Shown piece by piece: positions 10,440 through 22,014 of a stretch of 64,000 bases of DNA. Source of the DNA: Gracilaria domingensis (Eukaryota > Rhodophyta > Florideophyceae > Gracilariales > Gracilariaceae); contig VCMS01000114.1 of the NCBI GenBank assembly GCA_022539475.1, positions 155,431 through 219,430 on the forward strand, given 5' to 3'. Every line of letters starts with the position of its first letter. Positions within the stretch are counted from its first letter, which is position 1. A program made the translations under genes and the position numbers. The notes beneath the pieces are model-generated. The model did not search any database, was not told where the DNA came from, and worked only from the letters and a program-made list of their open reading frames with translations.

Positions 10440-13400
10440 AGACGGGGTCGAAGATGGGGTGATATCTAACCAAATTCGGCGGAGTACAGTTTCGTTTCGT
10501 TTTGGCGTGAATGATGATGTTCAGAGTCGGAACTGGATACTACCTGTAACTGACATATTGGCTTCGATGCCGACGCTATCAGATCATTGGCCAGCTTTAC
10601 CATCGGAGCAACATCATGTACTCCATATACCCAACCCTGTTGATCACAACAATGAAGATGCTAATATTGTCAGTGACCGGGCGGTAGACAACGGTAATCG
10701 ATGTGATGTACACGTCGAAGCAATTGAAAAAACGAAAACGGCTCCGTGTCCGCAGATGGAACACTGGATGATGCAGATCACCGTAATGTCGATATTTCGT
10801 CAGGGGAGTTGTGTTCTTCTGCGAACCAAAATAATGGAGAACGTTTAGAAAGTCATGGAAGTGATTGCTCAAAAGTTTCACGGCATCTTTCTTTAGCATC
10901 ATGGTAGCATTCGATTGGTACGGCGCAGACTCTCCCAGAGAGATGAATTGATGTCCGGATGATATCCCCAAGATAAGCCATATGAGAATTACGAAACCTG
11001 AAGATGTCCATATGATATACGTAAATGATGCTCAGATGATGCATAAAATATACCCAAATGATAACCGCCTGATACGCATATGATGTACGAAGAGATGTCC
11101 ATTGGATTTTGTGATGTCCAAATGATGCACCGTGGATTTCCGGACATCCATGGAACATATCTTGGTGCATCATATGAATATCTTTGAAATTGTTTTTGTA
11201 TATCCAAAAAACATGTCAAAGGCATCAACTAGGCGCATCCAAAGGGGTACCACGGCATATCATTCGGATATCCTGGATGCGCAGAAGATATCCAACTGAT
11301 ATCCTGCAGATGGACATCCATTGCGCATCACTTTATCTCACAGGGTCTCTCATATGCACTGACGGACTCTTTAAAAGAGACTGGAGCAAAAACGACTGCT
11401 GAAGTTACTGTTCATAGTTGAGAATGGAGGTCTATCTGAGAATCACGCTTGGAGACGTCCTGCCACCAATGTGATTTCGTCCAGATTTAGCTACGACTCT
11501 AGAATGAACTTCATCAGGAGAGGAACAGGCGTCAGACGGTTTTATGGAGTAATGGGCAGGGAATGACATGCTCCAGTTTTCGATAGAGATTTCAGTAATG
11601 TGTCCTGCCCTAGTAACACCTGTAGACTTTCGGTATCAGGCAGTCACAAATACTGGTACAGGCTAGTCTCCGACCAGATTGGAGCGCTATGTCGTTAAAA
11701 GGACACTTTTAACTCTATTCTGGACGGCTGCAGAGTGGCGTATCAAGCCGTTGGTGCTAATATAGTGAACTACACTGACCTGAACGACTACTACAATGGA
11801 CAATATTTCAGGGATCGACATCGAGAGCGCTTAAGAACATGGGATGCGGAAAAAAATTGTATGTCTTCCTATCCTTCTCTGCCGATGGCGTTGAAGTATT
11901 CAAAGAGCGAAGGATGAAAAGATCCTTGTGGCCGCTGATGTTTACTGTCCTGAACTACGGCCTCGATCGGCGCTTCAATGCATCAAACGTTATCTTGTGT
12001 GGCTTCGTTCCCAGATCTCATGACAATGGTATTTTTGACACATTTTGGATACCATTGGTGAATGATATAAAATGTTTGGAGAACGGAGTGAGGATGGAAT
12101 GATATGACGGGAAGGTGAGAACAGTGTTTGCCTACTTATTATTTGTTACAGCAGACTGGCATGCAGCGAGCAAGTTGCTGGGTGCGAAAGGACATAATGC
12201 CGAGTTTCCATGTAGAAGGTGCCATAAGCAGGCTCGTAGAGCGTCAGCAGCTGGCACGTATTAGTGGATGTTAAGTGAGGCCAGAAATCTTGACATAATT
12301 CGAACATCTCGTGCTCTTTCAAGCCCTCCTTCGAACTATATTGCATCAGAATGCCTCAGGCCCAGGACAGGTGCTCACACGGCACTCACTTGGAGCCAGA
12401 TCGAACTGGCACCGAGCAAGGCGAAGAAAGAGAGAATAATGCGAAACACAAGAATCAAACGGAGGCCATTACTGGCAGCGTTGGATATCGATGTTTTGAA
12501 ATGTTCTCCATACGATCCCATCTATCTATGGCTTCAAGGGTGGGTGAAGCATTTGGTATCTCTGTGCACAGGTTCTCACCCGAAGTATATTAATACTTCA
12601 TCTACCTATGTAGTAAGAGCGGAGGGCATGGCGGCCATAAACGGATCGCTGGCTACTGGATTTTACGGAATACCTTCATCATTGGGAAGGCCTCTTGAAT
12701 CATTTGCATATATTGGCGGGTACAAGGCGGAGGACTACATGAACTTTGCTTTGTATTATGGCACCACTGTTTTCAACAAAGAATCCATTGACCATAGAAT
12801 AACAACGTTGTGGTCTTTAACTCGGAAAGTGACGCATGTATTATTTCATACGAGCCCCACGATGGACGATGTCGGTCGCGTGTAACAGTGGTTCAGCACG
12901 GCACATTTTCTTCGCTCAGCTCTTCCATACCTGTGACGCTGAATCCTTTTGTCTCACCCCCACTACACATGCAATTCTGCATCTTCCGCAGATGATGCGA
13001 GAATGTGGGCCTCTTCGAAATATTTCCCCAGTTTCTGGTACAGCGGGTGGCAGATGTTGTGGCAGATATCAGGAGATCTCTACAGCACCCTGAAGCCAAT
13101 CTTTTCCACAAAACGCATACTATATTTGCATTTCACATGTTGAATGGTGGGTATAGAAGTGGTCAGCAGCAGACGTCAGCGGATGCAGAAGATCCATTTT
13201 TCAGTTCCAATCAGTACCGCACACATTCCATCGATTCCGGAATGGAGTCAGAATGTCTCTCTGTGTCACACTACGGCTCAACTCGAGTTGCCTCTTCCAC
13301 AGAACCACGTATAGGGCTGACTGTAGTTGGAAAGAGCACAGAGCGGGGCGGAACAGAACGAAAACATCAGAGTGTGCACTACGCTCAGTCGCTGCTGCCA

Positions 13401-13950
13401 ATAACATGCTATGATGTCAATGTCTCCAGGTTACTCTTGTTCCCATTGGCTACAATCAAGTGCAACAATAGTTCATTCGGAATCGAGAGTCATACTGAAT
13501 TTCAAATGCGAGTGCGACAAGAACTTCACAGGGCACGACAAAGGTGCTGGGTTGCAGCACATTTTGATCATGGAGGATCCAGTATCTCTCAGCGCTCTGG
13601 AACTTTACAGCATTCATTTGAACTGCGTGGACGAGATTTGGGAAGCACATATTCCTTATCGAAGACCGGGCGAACAGATACAGCTCCACAAGAAGCTTCC
13701 GTATGTGAGTGTACATTGGCAGTACGGACTCATCCTAGACTCCCAGAGTGGTCTTCCTTACAGTCGTCGACAACAGAATCAGCGCCGGGGAACATTGCGC
13801 GATACTCGCAGCAGCGTTGCGGATATATCGTGTATCAAGCGCCATGTAGGATACCTAGATTTCGACCTGCGTCGTGTCTTTCTTCATCCATTGCATTATC
13901 AATTCGCCACGTCGAGAAACGTATGAACTATTCTGGGTGGACTGCTCTGA
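10440..13950 (+). pseudogene. Decayed Tnp2-type (CACTA-like) transposase
   Basis: Pieces in different frames follow the 1019-residue transposase at 52384-55443 from end to end. Before the MITE the N-terminal part is polar and poorly conserved. After it come KYWYRLVSDQIGALC and LNDYYNGQYFRDRHRERL (intact copy: SFWFLKMSSALRGLC, DYYHSATFFRLHESTL), then SADGVEVF with RFNASNVILCGFVPRSHD, FVTADWHAASKLLG, a WLQGWVKHLVSLCTGSHPK segment, LTPTTHAILHLPQMMRECGP, and finally VHWQYGLILDS. Many stops and frame changes interrupt it, and a 412-bp MITE sits inside the coding part. Protein divergence from the intact copy is large, so it is an older or different subfamily. Confidence 0.85.
10934..11345. mobile_element. 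MITE-412 inside the decayed transposase (TSD TCT)
   Basis: The element starts CCCAGAGAGATGAATTGATG and ends with the reverse complement of CCCTGTGAGATAAAGTGATG. It is flanked by direct TCT repeats (10931-10933 and 11346-11348). Inside, short motifs of the type GATGTCC or GATGATATCC cluster in the left half and their inverses (GGACATCC, GCGCATC) in the right half, as expected for sub-terminal transposase-binding repeats. No coding capacity is seen. Transposase reading resumes on the right-hand side. Confidence 0.85.
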
Positions 13951-14189
13951 AGGACGTTTGCGGGATAGTTTCAAGATCTCTACTAATAACTAGACAGTGA
14001 TTAGGTTTGAAGTCACGATCACTTGCTGGTGTGACGGAAGAACAGGCAAGCTAAGATACATAGATATGGCAATACCATTACCATTGTAGTGGTTCCAATT
14101 TCGGATTCATTTACCACGGAGCGAAATAAAAAACACATTTCCAAATAGCAAACAGTATAGAATTTCACCAATAACCATTACATATATAG
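13951..14189. other. Tail of the decayed element
   Basis: AT-rich sequence between the end of transposase similarity and the sub-terminal repeat array. No gene is seen. Confidence 0.4.
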
Positions 14190-14496
14190 TATACAGATGT
14201 AAATATATCATTGGGATACCATAGGAACATCAATATGTAACAAATATGGATATATATGGAGCATCACACGGGCATAACTTCGTGCGCCATAGGAATATAT
14301 TCCGGGTATCTACTGGGTATATCACGCGCATTATTTGCGCATCATTTACAGACATCAATTGCGTATCACAAGTATAGTTTTGGCGCATCATCTGCGCATC
14401 TGTTAAACGCCCTGACAAGCCCAAGATATAGTGCAAAAATTATTTTACACCGGACATCATATGCATTTCAGTAGCATATCAAGATGCCTCACTGGG
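14190..14496. mobile_element. Sub-terminal repeat array and right end of a MITE-412-related element
   Basis: Repeated GCGCATCAT, GGGTATC and GGACATCAT motifs match those of the 412-bp MITE, and the array ends at 14496 with the reverse complement of CCCAGTGAGGCATCTTGATA. No matching left end or 3-bp duplication is found next to it. It could be the true right end of the decayed Tnp2 element at 9.6-14 kb, or a MITE whose left half is lost. Confidence 0.6.
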
Positions 14497-14842
14497 AAGT
14501 ATGTAATAGAGTGTTCATCAAGTGTTTCTTTCACGAGACTCACGAAAGGAGGAACGGTACTTGCAACAATTTTGTCAAGACTCGGGCCTTTTGTCCTTAC
14601 TTGAGAACAACTCTCTAAAAGAAGTCCATGTTTTTGAACTGGAAGTACTTGAAAAACAATGTTGGAAAGCTCGTGAAGTGAAATAAAGACCTCTAATTCT
14701 AAATCTGGGGAGCTGTGTGGAAGTTCCTGATAATCCTGTCAGGAGTACTTCCATAACATTGCTTTCTAACATGTCCGTGCTCAATGGAGCGAATAGTCTC
14801 CTCCCCCTCCGCGGACGTTTCTGTTCTTCTGGACGTTTATTT

Positions 14843-17183
14843 TTAGTGTCTCTTAAATAGCAGGTGTGCCTGTTCGTATATGCCTGCGTCGTAGTACTTG
14901 ATAGTTCTCAGATGGCAAATATCGTCCACGAGATGATCGAGAAGATGAAAATTCAGAGTTTCTAGTCTGGAGAGAGGAAAATCTGCGGGAGTCATTGTTA
15001 CGGAACGTTTGAAGGCTTCAATATGCTAACCAAGAGACAAGAGACAGCTTTCAGTCCAATACGGGTCATGATTGTATCTGAATATAGTCGAAAGCAAGTC
15101 AGAGTACTGAGAGGATATGGTTGGGATTAGAGCAACGTCCTGTTCTCCCAAACATATGTTAAAGAATGCTCCTATGAAGGAGAAGATCGTGTCAAGTGCT
15201 TTGTAGTTTTTGGCCTTAAGCATTCCACGGAGACCGTCTTTCGTGAAGATACCCTCCAAGGATGTGCCTTTCTCATGCATCGATAAATCGATATATAAAC
15301 CTTTGGCAGGGGAATCGCGTTCTATGGCAGCTAGAATTGCGTTTGCATTGTTCAGGAGGTGGGTGCGTATCGTTCGAAATGAACGCGATGCAGATGTTCC
15401 TATTGTGGTGCAGAGAGTGTCTGACTGCAGTCTCTCGATTGTGGCCTTTGTTATAATCTTCGAGATGCCGATATGCAAGATCAGAAGTTGGGTGCGTATC
15501 GTTCGAAATGAACGCGACGCAGATGTTCTTATCGTGGTGCACAAGGTGTCTGACTGCACTCTCTCGATTGTGGCCGTTTTTATCAGCTTCGAGACGCCGA
15601 GATGCAAGTTGTGTAACGGTTTAAATGAGGACAGACTGTATGGAGACAATCCCGGGATCATTCCGAAGCTCACGGCAGTTTCGAAGAACGAAGAAATAAG
15701 AGATATGGAATTTGAACGCATCAGAGTATCCGCCTGAGAAATCCTCTCCCTCGCACGACGTGGACGTCTTTTCGCCTCGTCTTTTCGTGCATGTTGTGAG
15801 ATAGATGTGTATGTCTTTCGAATGCTTTAGGTGTGCTTTTGAGGACGTCCGTTGAATGAAGTGGGAACATGACTGCATAAAGATGAGCGAGAGGCTTTGC
15901 ATCTATGACACGGGCTTTCCGTTTTGGTCCCATGAAGAATAGACAGAATGTCCTTAGCCTCAGAAATACCCGCAAAATAACTTGCAGAGGATGGCACACT
16001 CGACTTCGTTTGTCTTCGCCGATGACTGAAAACCTTTTTGCGTGAGATTTAGATTGGGCTCCGGGATTCGACGAAGAGATTCTTGAAGGATTTGCATCCT
16101 GGACTGGCGTAGAGACTTGCTAGAAACGAATGGCATCCCGTCTGCTTCAGATGCAGAAACCTCGACCAGTGTGATAAGAAAGTATGCCACTACTGTGAGG
16201 TCATCACGGACGCACTTATGACGTAGCTCGTCGGAGAGGTTGAGAAAGATGAGGTGATGAGGATAGGCAGTAACCGATGTTTGCTTTAAAGTTGTTGAAT
16301 AATTATCGGTGTATAACTACAGAAGACCTACGAAAAACTCACGATAACTTATTTCTTGGAAGTAACACACTATTCTACTATCCAAAGAGCCCATCACCAT
16401 TTCCTTAAGTTTTGAGGTGGCGTCTCTGGCGAGAGAGCCGGACATGGGGTGAGATATTCTCGTGGAGTGGTTCTGAGGTATAGGGTGGAGGAATGTGTTT
16501 TCGTTGTTAGCCAACTGGAACTGTTTCATAAGTGTCTGAACTGGGTCTCTCGTTTAGAGAGTGGCGTTGAACTTACATCCTTCTAGCGAGACAGTTTTTC
16601 GATTGAAACCGTCTTTTGAGGCGTATCGATCGGTAATGGCGTTCTTCAGTTCCGTACAGTGCTTGGAACTTGTTATAGTCTCGTCTAATTGCTTCTGTGA
16701 GAATCGCGGGTCCCGAAAGAGCCCAACTAGCTCGTCTGCTTCACGATGAACAAGGCTGGAAGCTACTAAAGCAAGACAAATGGTGAGATGGTCCATATGC
16801 AAATCACCCAGGGACTTCTCCGAAAGCACCGCGCGGGAATGGCTTCCGTGTTCTCGTTCCAATGTCGTGGGACCCGGGGAGAGAGAAAGACATTACAAAG
16901 TGTCTGGAATGAAAGGGACGCACAAAACTGGTTCAGAGAAGTACTCGGACACCGAAGGCTCGGGAAGACTACAAGGGGCAGTGACAGCTTCGGAGGATTC
17001 GGCAGTTGGCGCCCGTGCAGAAAGCTTGAGACGCTTGCTTCTTTGAATGTGCTGCCTAATATCATCTTCCAAGGCAGCACTCAGACGAAACCGACAATGG
17101 TTGACATTCTGTAGAAGAGATAACACCGCTCGGCGAGTAACAACGGACAACCACGCATCTTATGTGTACAGTAGTGAACAATG
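14843..17183 (-). pseudogene. Plavaka-like transposase, copy B, broken
   Basis: Minus-strand pieces parallel the element at 42.7-44.9 kb: an N-terminal zinc finger (CTHKMRGCPL), RSKRLKLSARAP, SLGDLHMDHLTICLALVASS, RDPRFSQKQLDETITSSKHC, HPMSGSLARDATSKLKEMVM, VEVSASEADGMPFVSSKSLR, and a C-terminal LNFHLLDHLVDDI followed by YDAGVYEQAHLLFKR. The zinc finger, the VVAYFP-type segment of copy A and the HLLDHLV motif are reminiscent of Plavaka/KDZ-type transposases known from fungi; the family assignment is inference. Stops and frameshifts occur throughout, and an in-frame 129-bp duplication lies at its 3' part. Confidence 0.7.
15362..15618 (-). repeat. 129-bp in-frame tandem duplication within copy B
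   Basis: The motif GGTGCGTATCGTTCGAAATG begins at 15362 and again at 15491, a period of 129 bp or 43 codons. The encoded peptide SDTLCTTIRTSASRSFRTI is present twice. The other element copy near 44.4-44.55 kb has this region once, so the duplication arose in this copy or its recent ancestor. Confidence 0.8.
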
Positions 17184-18049
17184 GGAAGAAGTAGTGAAAG
17201 AAAAACGTTAACAATGACGGAAGGAAGGTCGTCTGTAGAGGGAAGGAGGTCGAGCCGCAGTCACGATCGACTTGAAGCTGAGGACCGAGAATATATTTTG
17301 ATTTTAAATCGCGTGCTTTCGTTCAAAAAAGATTGTAGGTACACGTCGACCTCAACACAAGGGTGTACTTCTCGTATTGCCTACCAATTGTTATACAACT
17401 GTGGTTCCACAACGTTGTACGCTGCACACCTCTCCAATCTCGCCCAGAAACATAAATCCCTTCCCTTCGCCGCCGCCGCCGCCGCCCGTCTGACCTTCCG
17501 TTCCTATCGTGATCCATGCCGCCCACATCCTCGCATTTTACTCTGCTCCGTCGCCACTTACTACGATTTTCAGCCCTCGCACATGCTATGAAGAGAGGGC
17601 GGAGAAAGAGAATGAGGTACGCTTCACATGGAAACCTTCGTGAAGCGGACATCATCCTTATCTCACTGCATTAATCGTGGATGAGGTTCTATGCCGTGCA
17701 GTCTTTTCGTACGTTCTTCCTCAAGCTTCTATGTATCTTTGCTTTAAACGGACCCATCCTCACCACGTTCCTTTGCGCTATGCGACCTGTAAGCGGCAGG
17801 AAATAAGCTTTGGGTTCCCGTTTTCACCCTCCAATTCGTTATATTTGTTGAACTACGACGACGTTTCATCCTTTCACATCGCTTTCTTATGGTTGGTGTG
17901 GAATGGTTCTGCTCAGGATATGTTTCATGTTGTTTTACGTCTTTGCTACTCACATTGTCTTCCATGCTTCACATGGAATCACGGGCAGCCACTCCTTGAC
18001 GTGCGTCCCTTCTATTTTTTTCGACATTCACGACGTCAGTAAGTAGGCG
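17184..18049. mobile_element. 5' flank of Plavaka-like copy B, between leader and transposase
   Basis: Reverse-complement similarity to 42200-42740 runs through most of this stretch, including a conserved GTACACCCTTGTGTTGAGG block and a GGCGGCGGCG-type run. The segment holding CCCGTTTTCACCC is in opposite orientation relative to its neighbours in the two copies. No convincing gene is present; a 121-codon plus-strand frame at 17677-18042 lies wholly within repeat sequence. Confidence 0.5.
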
Positions 18050-19369
18050 ATCAATTTCATTTCATCTCGCAAGATCGATCTCTGACTGTTCGTGTAACCT
18101 ATCACGCTGTACTGCCGATCTTGGTTGACTTTGTCTCGCCATAGGCGTCTCTTGCTTCTCGCAGCTTGCATCACTTTTGCTTTGTTGGAAATCTTGGTTG
18201 ACTTTGTTGCGCCATAGAATCTTCTCTCTCTTCTCGCGTCTTGCGCTAATTTTAGTGTATTGGGGATATTGGCTGAATAGCTTGCGTGATAGATTCATCA
18301 ATGGCGATCTTGGTTGACTAAATTGCGCCAGAAAATCGTATCTCTCTTCTCGCGCCTTACGTTTATTTTGCAGTAGTGGCGATCTTGGTAGACTGGCTTG
18401 CGCTATAAGTTCATATTTTGCGTATTGTACCTCTATTCGGGCGTTAGCGATTCTGGTTGACTTGGTTGCGACATAGGCTGCTCTGCTGTTTATTGTATTT
18501 TTAGGTATTTTTGCCGCATGGGCATTCTTGGTTTCCTTGCTTGTGAGTTTTCACCTCGCCATCTTTCGCACTTTACGATGAATGGATTGTTGCTAATCTA
18601 CCCGATCCCCTTCCGTCTTCTTCTTTTGCCGATTTACTAGGTCTCTCGACTTTTCTAGGGCAACGTTTCTGTCTTGCTTTTTCAATAGTACGTTCCATCG
18701 CATTTGAAATGTATCCAATGGGGTCTTGACTAGCTTATGCATACTTCTGCTTGCGAATACAGATGAATGACTTCTGATGAGAACGAAGGGGTGCCAGCGA
18801 GTCGAACATGGGTAACAAAGCACGAGCGGACCTGAGTAACCGGAGTGCAGTCGCGTACGCAGTTGCGCATTGTTTGTCAACCACATGGGCGAGAGTATGA
18901 GGCGCTTCGCGCCTCATCCTCTCGGAGTGCGTATGTGTTCTACCGATACCGCGGCATCTGCCGCACATTGCACTGGTACATGCAACATAGCGCAATAGCT
19001 GTTAGAAAAGCGGTAGTTAGAAGAATAGATACGAATAAAACGGTACGAGTTCAGAATGGGCATCACCTGTACTAGCACCACTATTCCATGCGTTGCAGGG
19101 TACTATTCCGCAGAAGGTAACGTGTAATGTGCACCTTAATGGAAACTGAACCTAGAGCAAAATACCTTTCAAGTAGCCCTCGACTAAAGAACTAGCACGA
19201 GTGGAAAACCAACAAGTATTTACTACACAGCGATTCTGGACGACCCAAGCAAATATCACCAAATTTTGAAACAATTGATCTCGATATTTTTGCGAAAAGT
19301 TTACTGGGCGACCCTCGCCACTTTCTGGACGACCTGCGCCAAAATATAGCGTTTGCCAAAGACAGACGT
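18050..19369 (-). repeat. Leader repeat R1, copy B
   Basis: Inverted copy of the repeat at 40739-42180 and 48129-49270. It starts, on the minus strand at 19369, with ACGTCTGTCT, carries GGTCGTCCAG motifs, the hairpin at 18891-18921, and a frame with the peptide NVALEKSRDLV that recurs in all copies. It interrupts an unrelated minus-strand reading frame at 19370. It is followed by the Plavaka-like transposase in the same order and orientation as at 40.7-45 kb, so it is probably the 5' part of that element. Confidence 0.75.
18119..18560. repeat. Short tandem array within R1 copy B
   Basis: Six or seven diverged units begin with a GATCTTGGTTGACTTTGTTG-like core (near 18119, 18190, 18262, 18306, 18383 and 18449), spaced mostly 66-77 bp. 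The same core occurs once in copy C near 49105-49200, so copy B has expanded it. Confidence 0.65.
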
Positions 19370-20357
19370 GATAGTTTTCACAACGCACTTGGTGACGCCG
19401 TAGTACATGATGGACGGCACGACAAAGTTAAACTCTGGCTGCACTTCGGCCGTCCATTCCAAATAGGCAGTGACGAGCGCTTCGTATGCATCGGACACCA
19501 TGCGATACTTTCTCCCGAGCAGGACCTCAGCGAAAACTGGTGCTATCAGATTTATTCGAGTATAATAGGATCTTCATTTTTCGCTCGGTCAATTTTTATT
19601 AACCCAAATTGTGCGTCATTATGTCCTCGTTGCATCAAAATCTACAGAGAATCTACTGAAAGCAAGTTTTCTTAAAAAGCTCCATTGATTGAAAATGCCT
19701 TGAACATCTACAAAAGTTTGCATAGATACAGAAAAGTAAATGAATATTAAATGACGGAAACCTTTACCTGGGGACGAGTGTTATAGAGCCACTGGCACTG
19801 GGAAGTAGGCGGCAGTGATGCAGCTGGAAGGCGATATGTGGCACCCAGCGCTCTACATGGTACATGGATGAGGCGTGGACGGTGCGAAATCGCACATGAG
19901 ACAGATTTCGCAGGTAGAACGAGAAGCAGCCGTACGAAATCACTTCGAACAAATACAGACTGAGATGCAGAATGACTTGGAGTCCCTCGCGAGCGGCGGC
20001 AGTAATGTAGGCAAACAGGTCGCGCGAGACCTCGAAATGAGAGCAAAAGGCGGTTGGCTCATGATGCCCAAAACAAATCTAGAAGTGTAGGGGAACGGGC
20101 GCGGGTCAGGCACGTGTGTGGAAGGGATGGGGGTTGTGGTAAAGGAGAGTAGCGAGGTGATCAGGACGTACATATTTTGAGGGAGTTGAGGCTGGCGTGG
20201 CGGAAGGTGCAGAAGACGGCCGAACAGTTGTGGGGGTGCACGCAGACGTAATGAATGGCCCCGGAAAGGATGAAGAGCGGCTTTGCGGCGACATGGAGAG
20301 AGCAGCGATCAAAGGCGACGGCTTAGGGGAGCGAAATTCTCGGCGCGACTCAAGCAC
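19370..20357 (-). pseudogene. Unrecognised minus-strand gene remnant between R1 and MITE copy 3
   Basis: Protein-like minus-strand pieces include, from 19560 to 19370, PVFAEVLLGRKYRM, then VSDAYEALVTAYLEWTAEVQ and PSIMYYGVTKCVVK, which end exactly at the R1 insertion. From 20100 to 19760 there are hydrophobic stretches in shifting frames. A CAG/GTAAAG junction near 19770 followed by 200 AT-rich bases suggests an intron, but the reading phases do not join cleanly. I do not recognise the family; it may be a membrane protein. Both ends are cut by mobile elements. Confidence 0.4.
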
Positions 20358-20605
20358 CCCCGGCAAAACTTGTTAAGGGAAAACTAAAAGGGTTTTCAGT
20401 AGACTTGTATACAAGATGACTGGTGTAGTAAGGTAATATGACCAACGTCATTGAAAAATAAGTAAGTTTCTGTTTCACTGTCATTCCATGAGTGCTATTT
20501 TTTGAAAAAAATTAAATTCCTCGAAAGTGCCCTTACATTTTATTGAAAGGCATCAATTTCATTTACCTCATCATAATGATTCAATGACAATGAGTTTTGC
20601 TAGGG
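20358..20605 (-). mobile_element. MITE-248, copy 3 (TSD CAC)
   Basis: A 248-bp copy in inverted orientation, starting CCCCGGCAAAACTTGTTAAG and ending with the reverse complement of CCCTAGCAAAACTCATTGTC. Flanking CAC repeats lie at 20355-20357 and 20606-20608. It has the best preserved right-end repeat of the four. Confidence 0.92.
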
Positions 20606-20608
20606 CAC

Positions 20609-21715
20609 GATTATTCGGTCAAGTAGAAGAAGAACTTTGTAGAAGACAAAAGGAAGATTTCGAAACTGCTGTGTTTTGAAAGTATAAAGTCGTGGAGACG
20701 TATGGTAGAGAGTAGCTCCCTGCGTTCTTCCGTCACTAATGCTATTGCCAAGAATTTCCGGGCGCTATGTTTCTTGCCGCTTAGACGGAAACGACAGGGG
20801 ATGACAACGAAGATGGTTCAAAGCCAAAACTACTTTGCGGTGACGATCAGCCGAGAGAACGCAATGTGAATCAGCAAATATTGCAAGCTCAGACTGCACT
20901 AATGGTAAAGAACAAGGTCGATAGAAAACCAAAGCGTGAAAGAGTGTTTTCTAGGCAGCGGCGATAGCGACAGAGCCAGAGGAGCTTAGAGTAGTCTGCC
21001 GTTGGAAGTTATAACGGCTATTGTTAGGCCAACTAGAATCCGTTTGGTTCTATGCGGGCACGTTCAAATCCAATTCATTAATCTCAAGAATTCAGAGCAT
21101 GCCAGGCGGCCATCGCGCGTACATTGTTCGGCTCGTGAAGCAATTTGTTGGACATATTCGAGCCCTTCACAGTACAAAATTCGTCCAGAACGCTAGTTCA
21201 TAGGGCCAGAAAAGCGCTCTCAGGTAAAGATGTTATTAAAAGTATGAAGGGGGTCCGCAGGGCGATCTGTCTCTTGCTCGGATGATAGAACAGATTCATG
21301 GAATCCAAAAAGAGGCGCCTACAGAAGCTCCATTACAGTCTAGGTTCCCGGAAATTGAGAAAGCAGCGCTTCACCTTTTCGTATTCCAACACATCCTGCG
21401 GCAACGATAGTGATCTCATTCGAAAGGTCCCATTTTTCAGCCATTCAGGACCAAGGTAAGAGCACATATTTTAATATGCGGTATTTACTGATTGAACCCA
21501 GACGGATGAGTAGTGCGTTTGAGCGTAGGCAAGGGGGGTGTTCTTGCGCTGCAGGATATCGTATTTCTCTTACTGAGTCATATCGAGATTGAAATGAAAG
21601 TAATGCAGTTCAGCAATGCTCTGAATGTTGTTTCTGAAATTAAAATAAAATTAATGAGAAAAGAAGTCGTGCAGCGCGATTGGGATGCAATGAATAGGTA
21701 AGACATTTGGTAACG
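20609..21715 (+). pseudogene. Unrecognised plus-strand gene remnant(s)
   Basis: Protein-like plus-strand stretches appear in shifting frames: RLFGQVEEELCRRQKEDFET near 20610, QQILQAQTALM near 20875, SLISRIQSMPGGHRAYIVRL near 21080-21140, SLARMIEQIHGIQKEAPTEA near 21270, and HIEIEMKVMQFSNALNVVSE near 21580. They may belong to one or two decayed genes. I recognise no family and see no intact frame longer than 65 codons. Confidence 0.35.
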
Positions 21716-22014
21716 TAATCATAATTTTTTGATTTTCTAATTACTAAAGGTTTTGCATTGGTCAGACGAGGTTGCCATGTAATATTTGATTTATTGTAAA
21801 AGAATGAACTTAGGTAACTGCAAAAACTAGATAATTTCAGGGTTCTGAAAGTCAACTACGTCGTTTATATTTTCTACGGGAGCAAATGCATAACCAAATA
21901 GGCAATTCATAACAATTTTAAGTTCCATATCCAGAATAACTTTGAGAAACATTCGAAAGGGTTTTCTTTCTTCTTCCGTCTCCATGATCATGGGGTTCTA
22001 ATATACGTCTTGGG

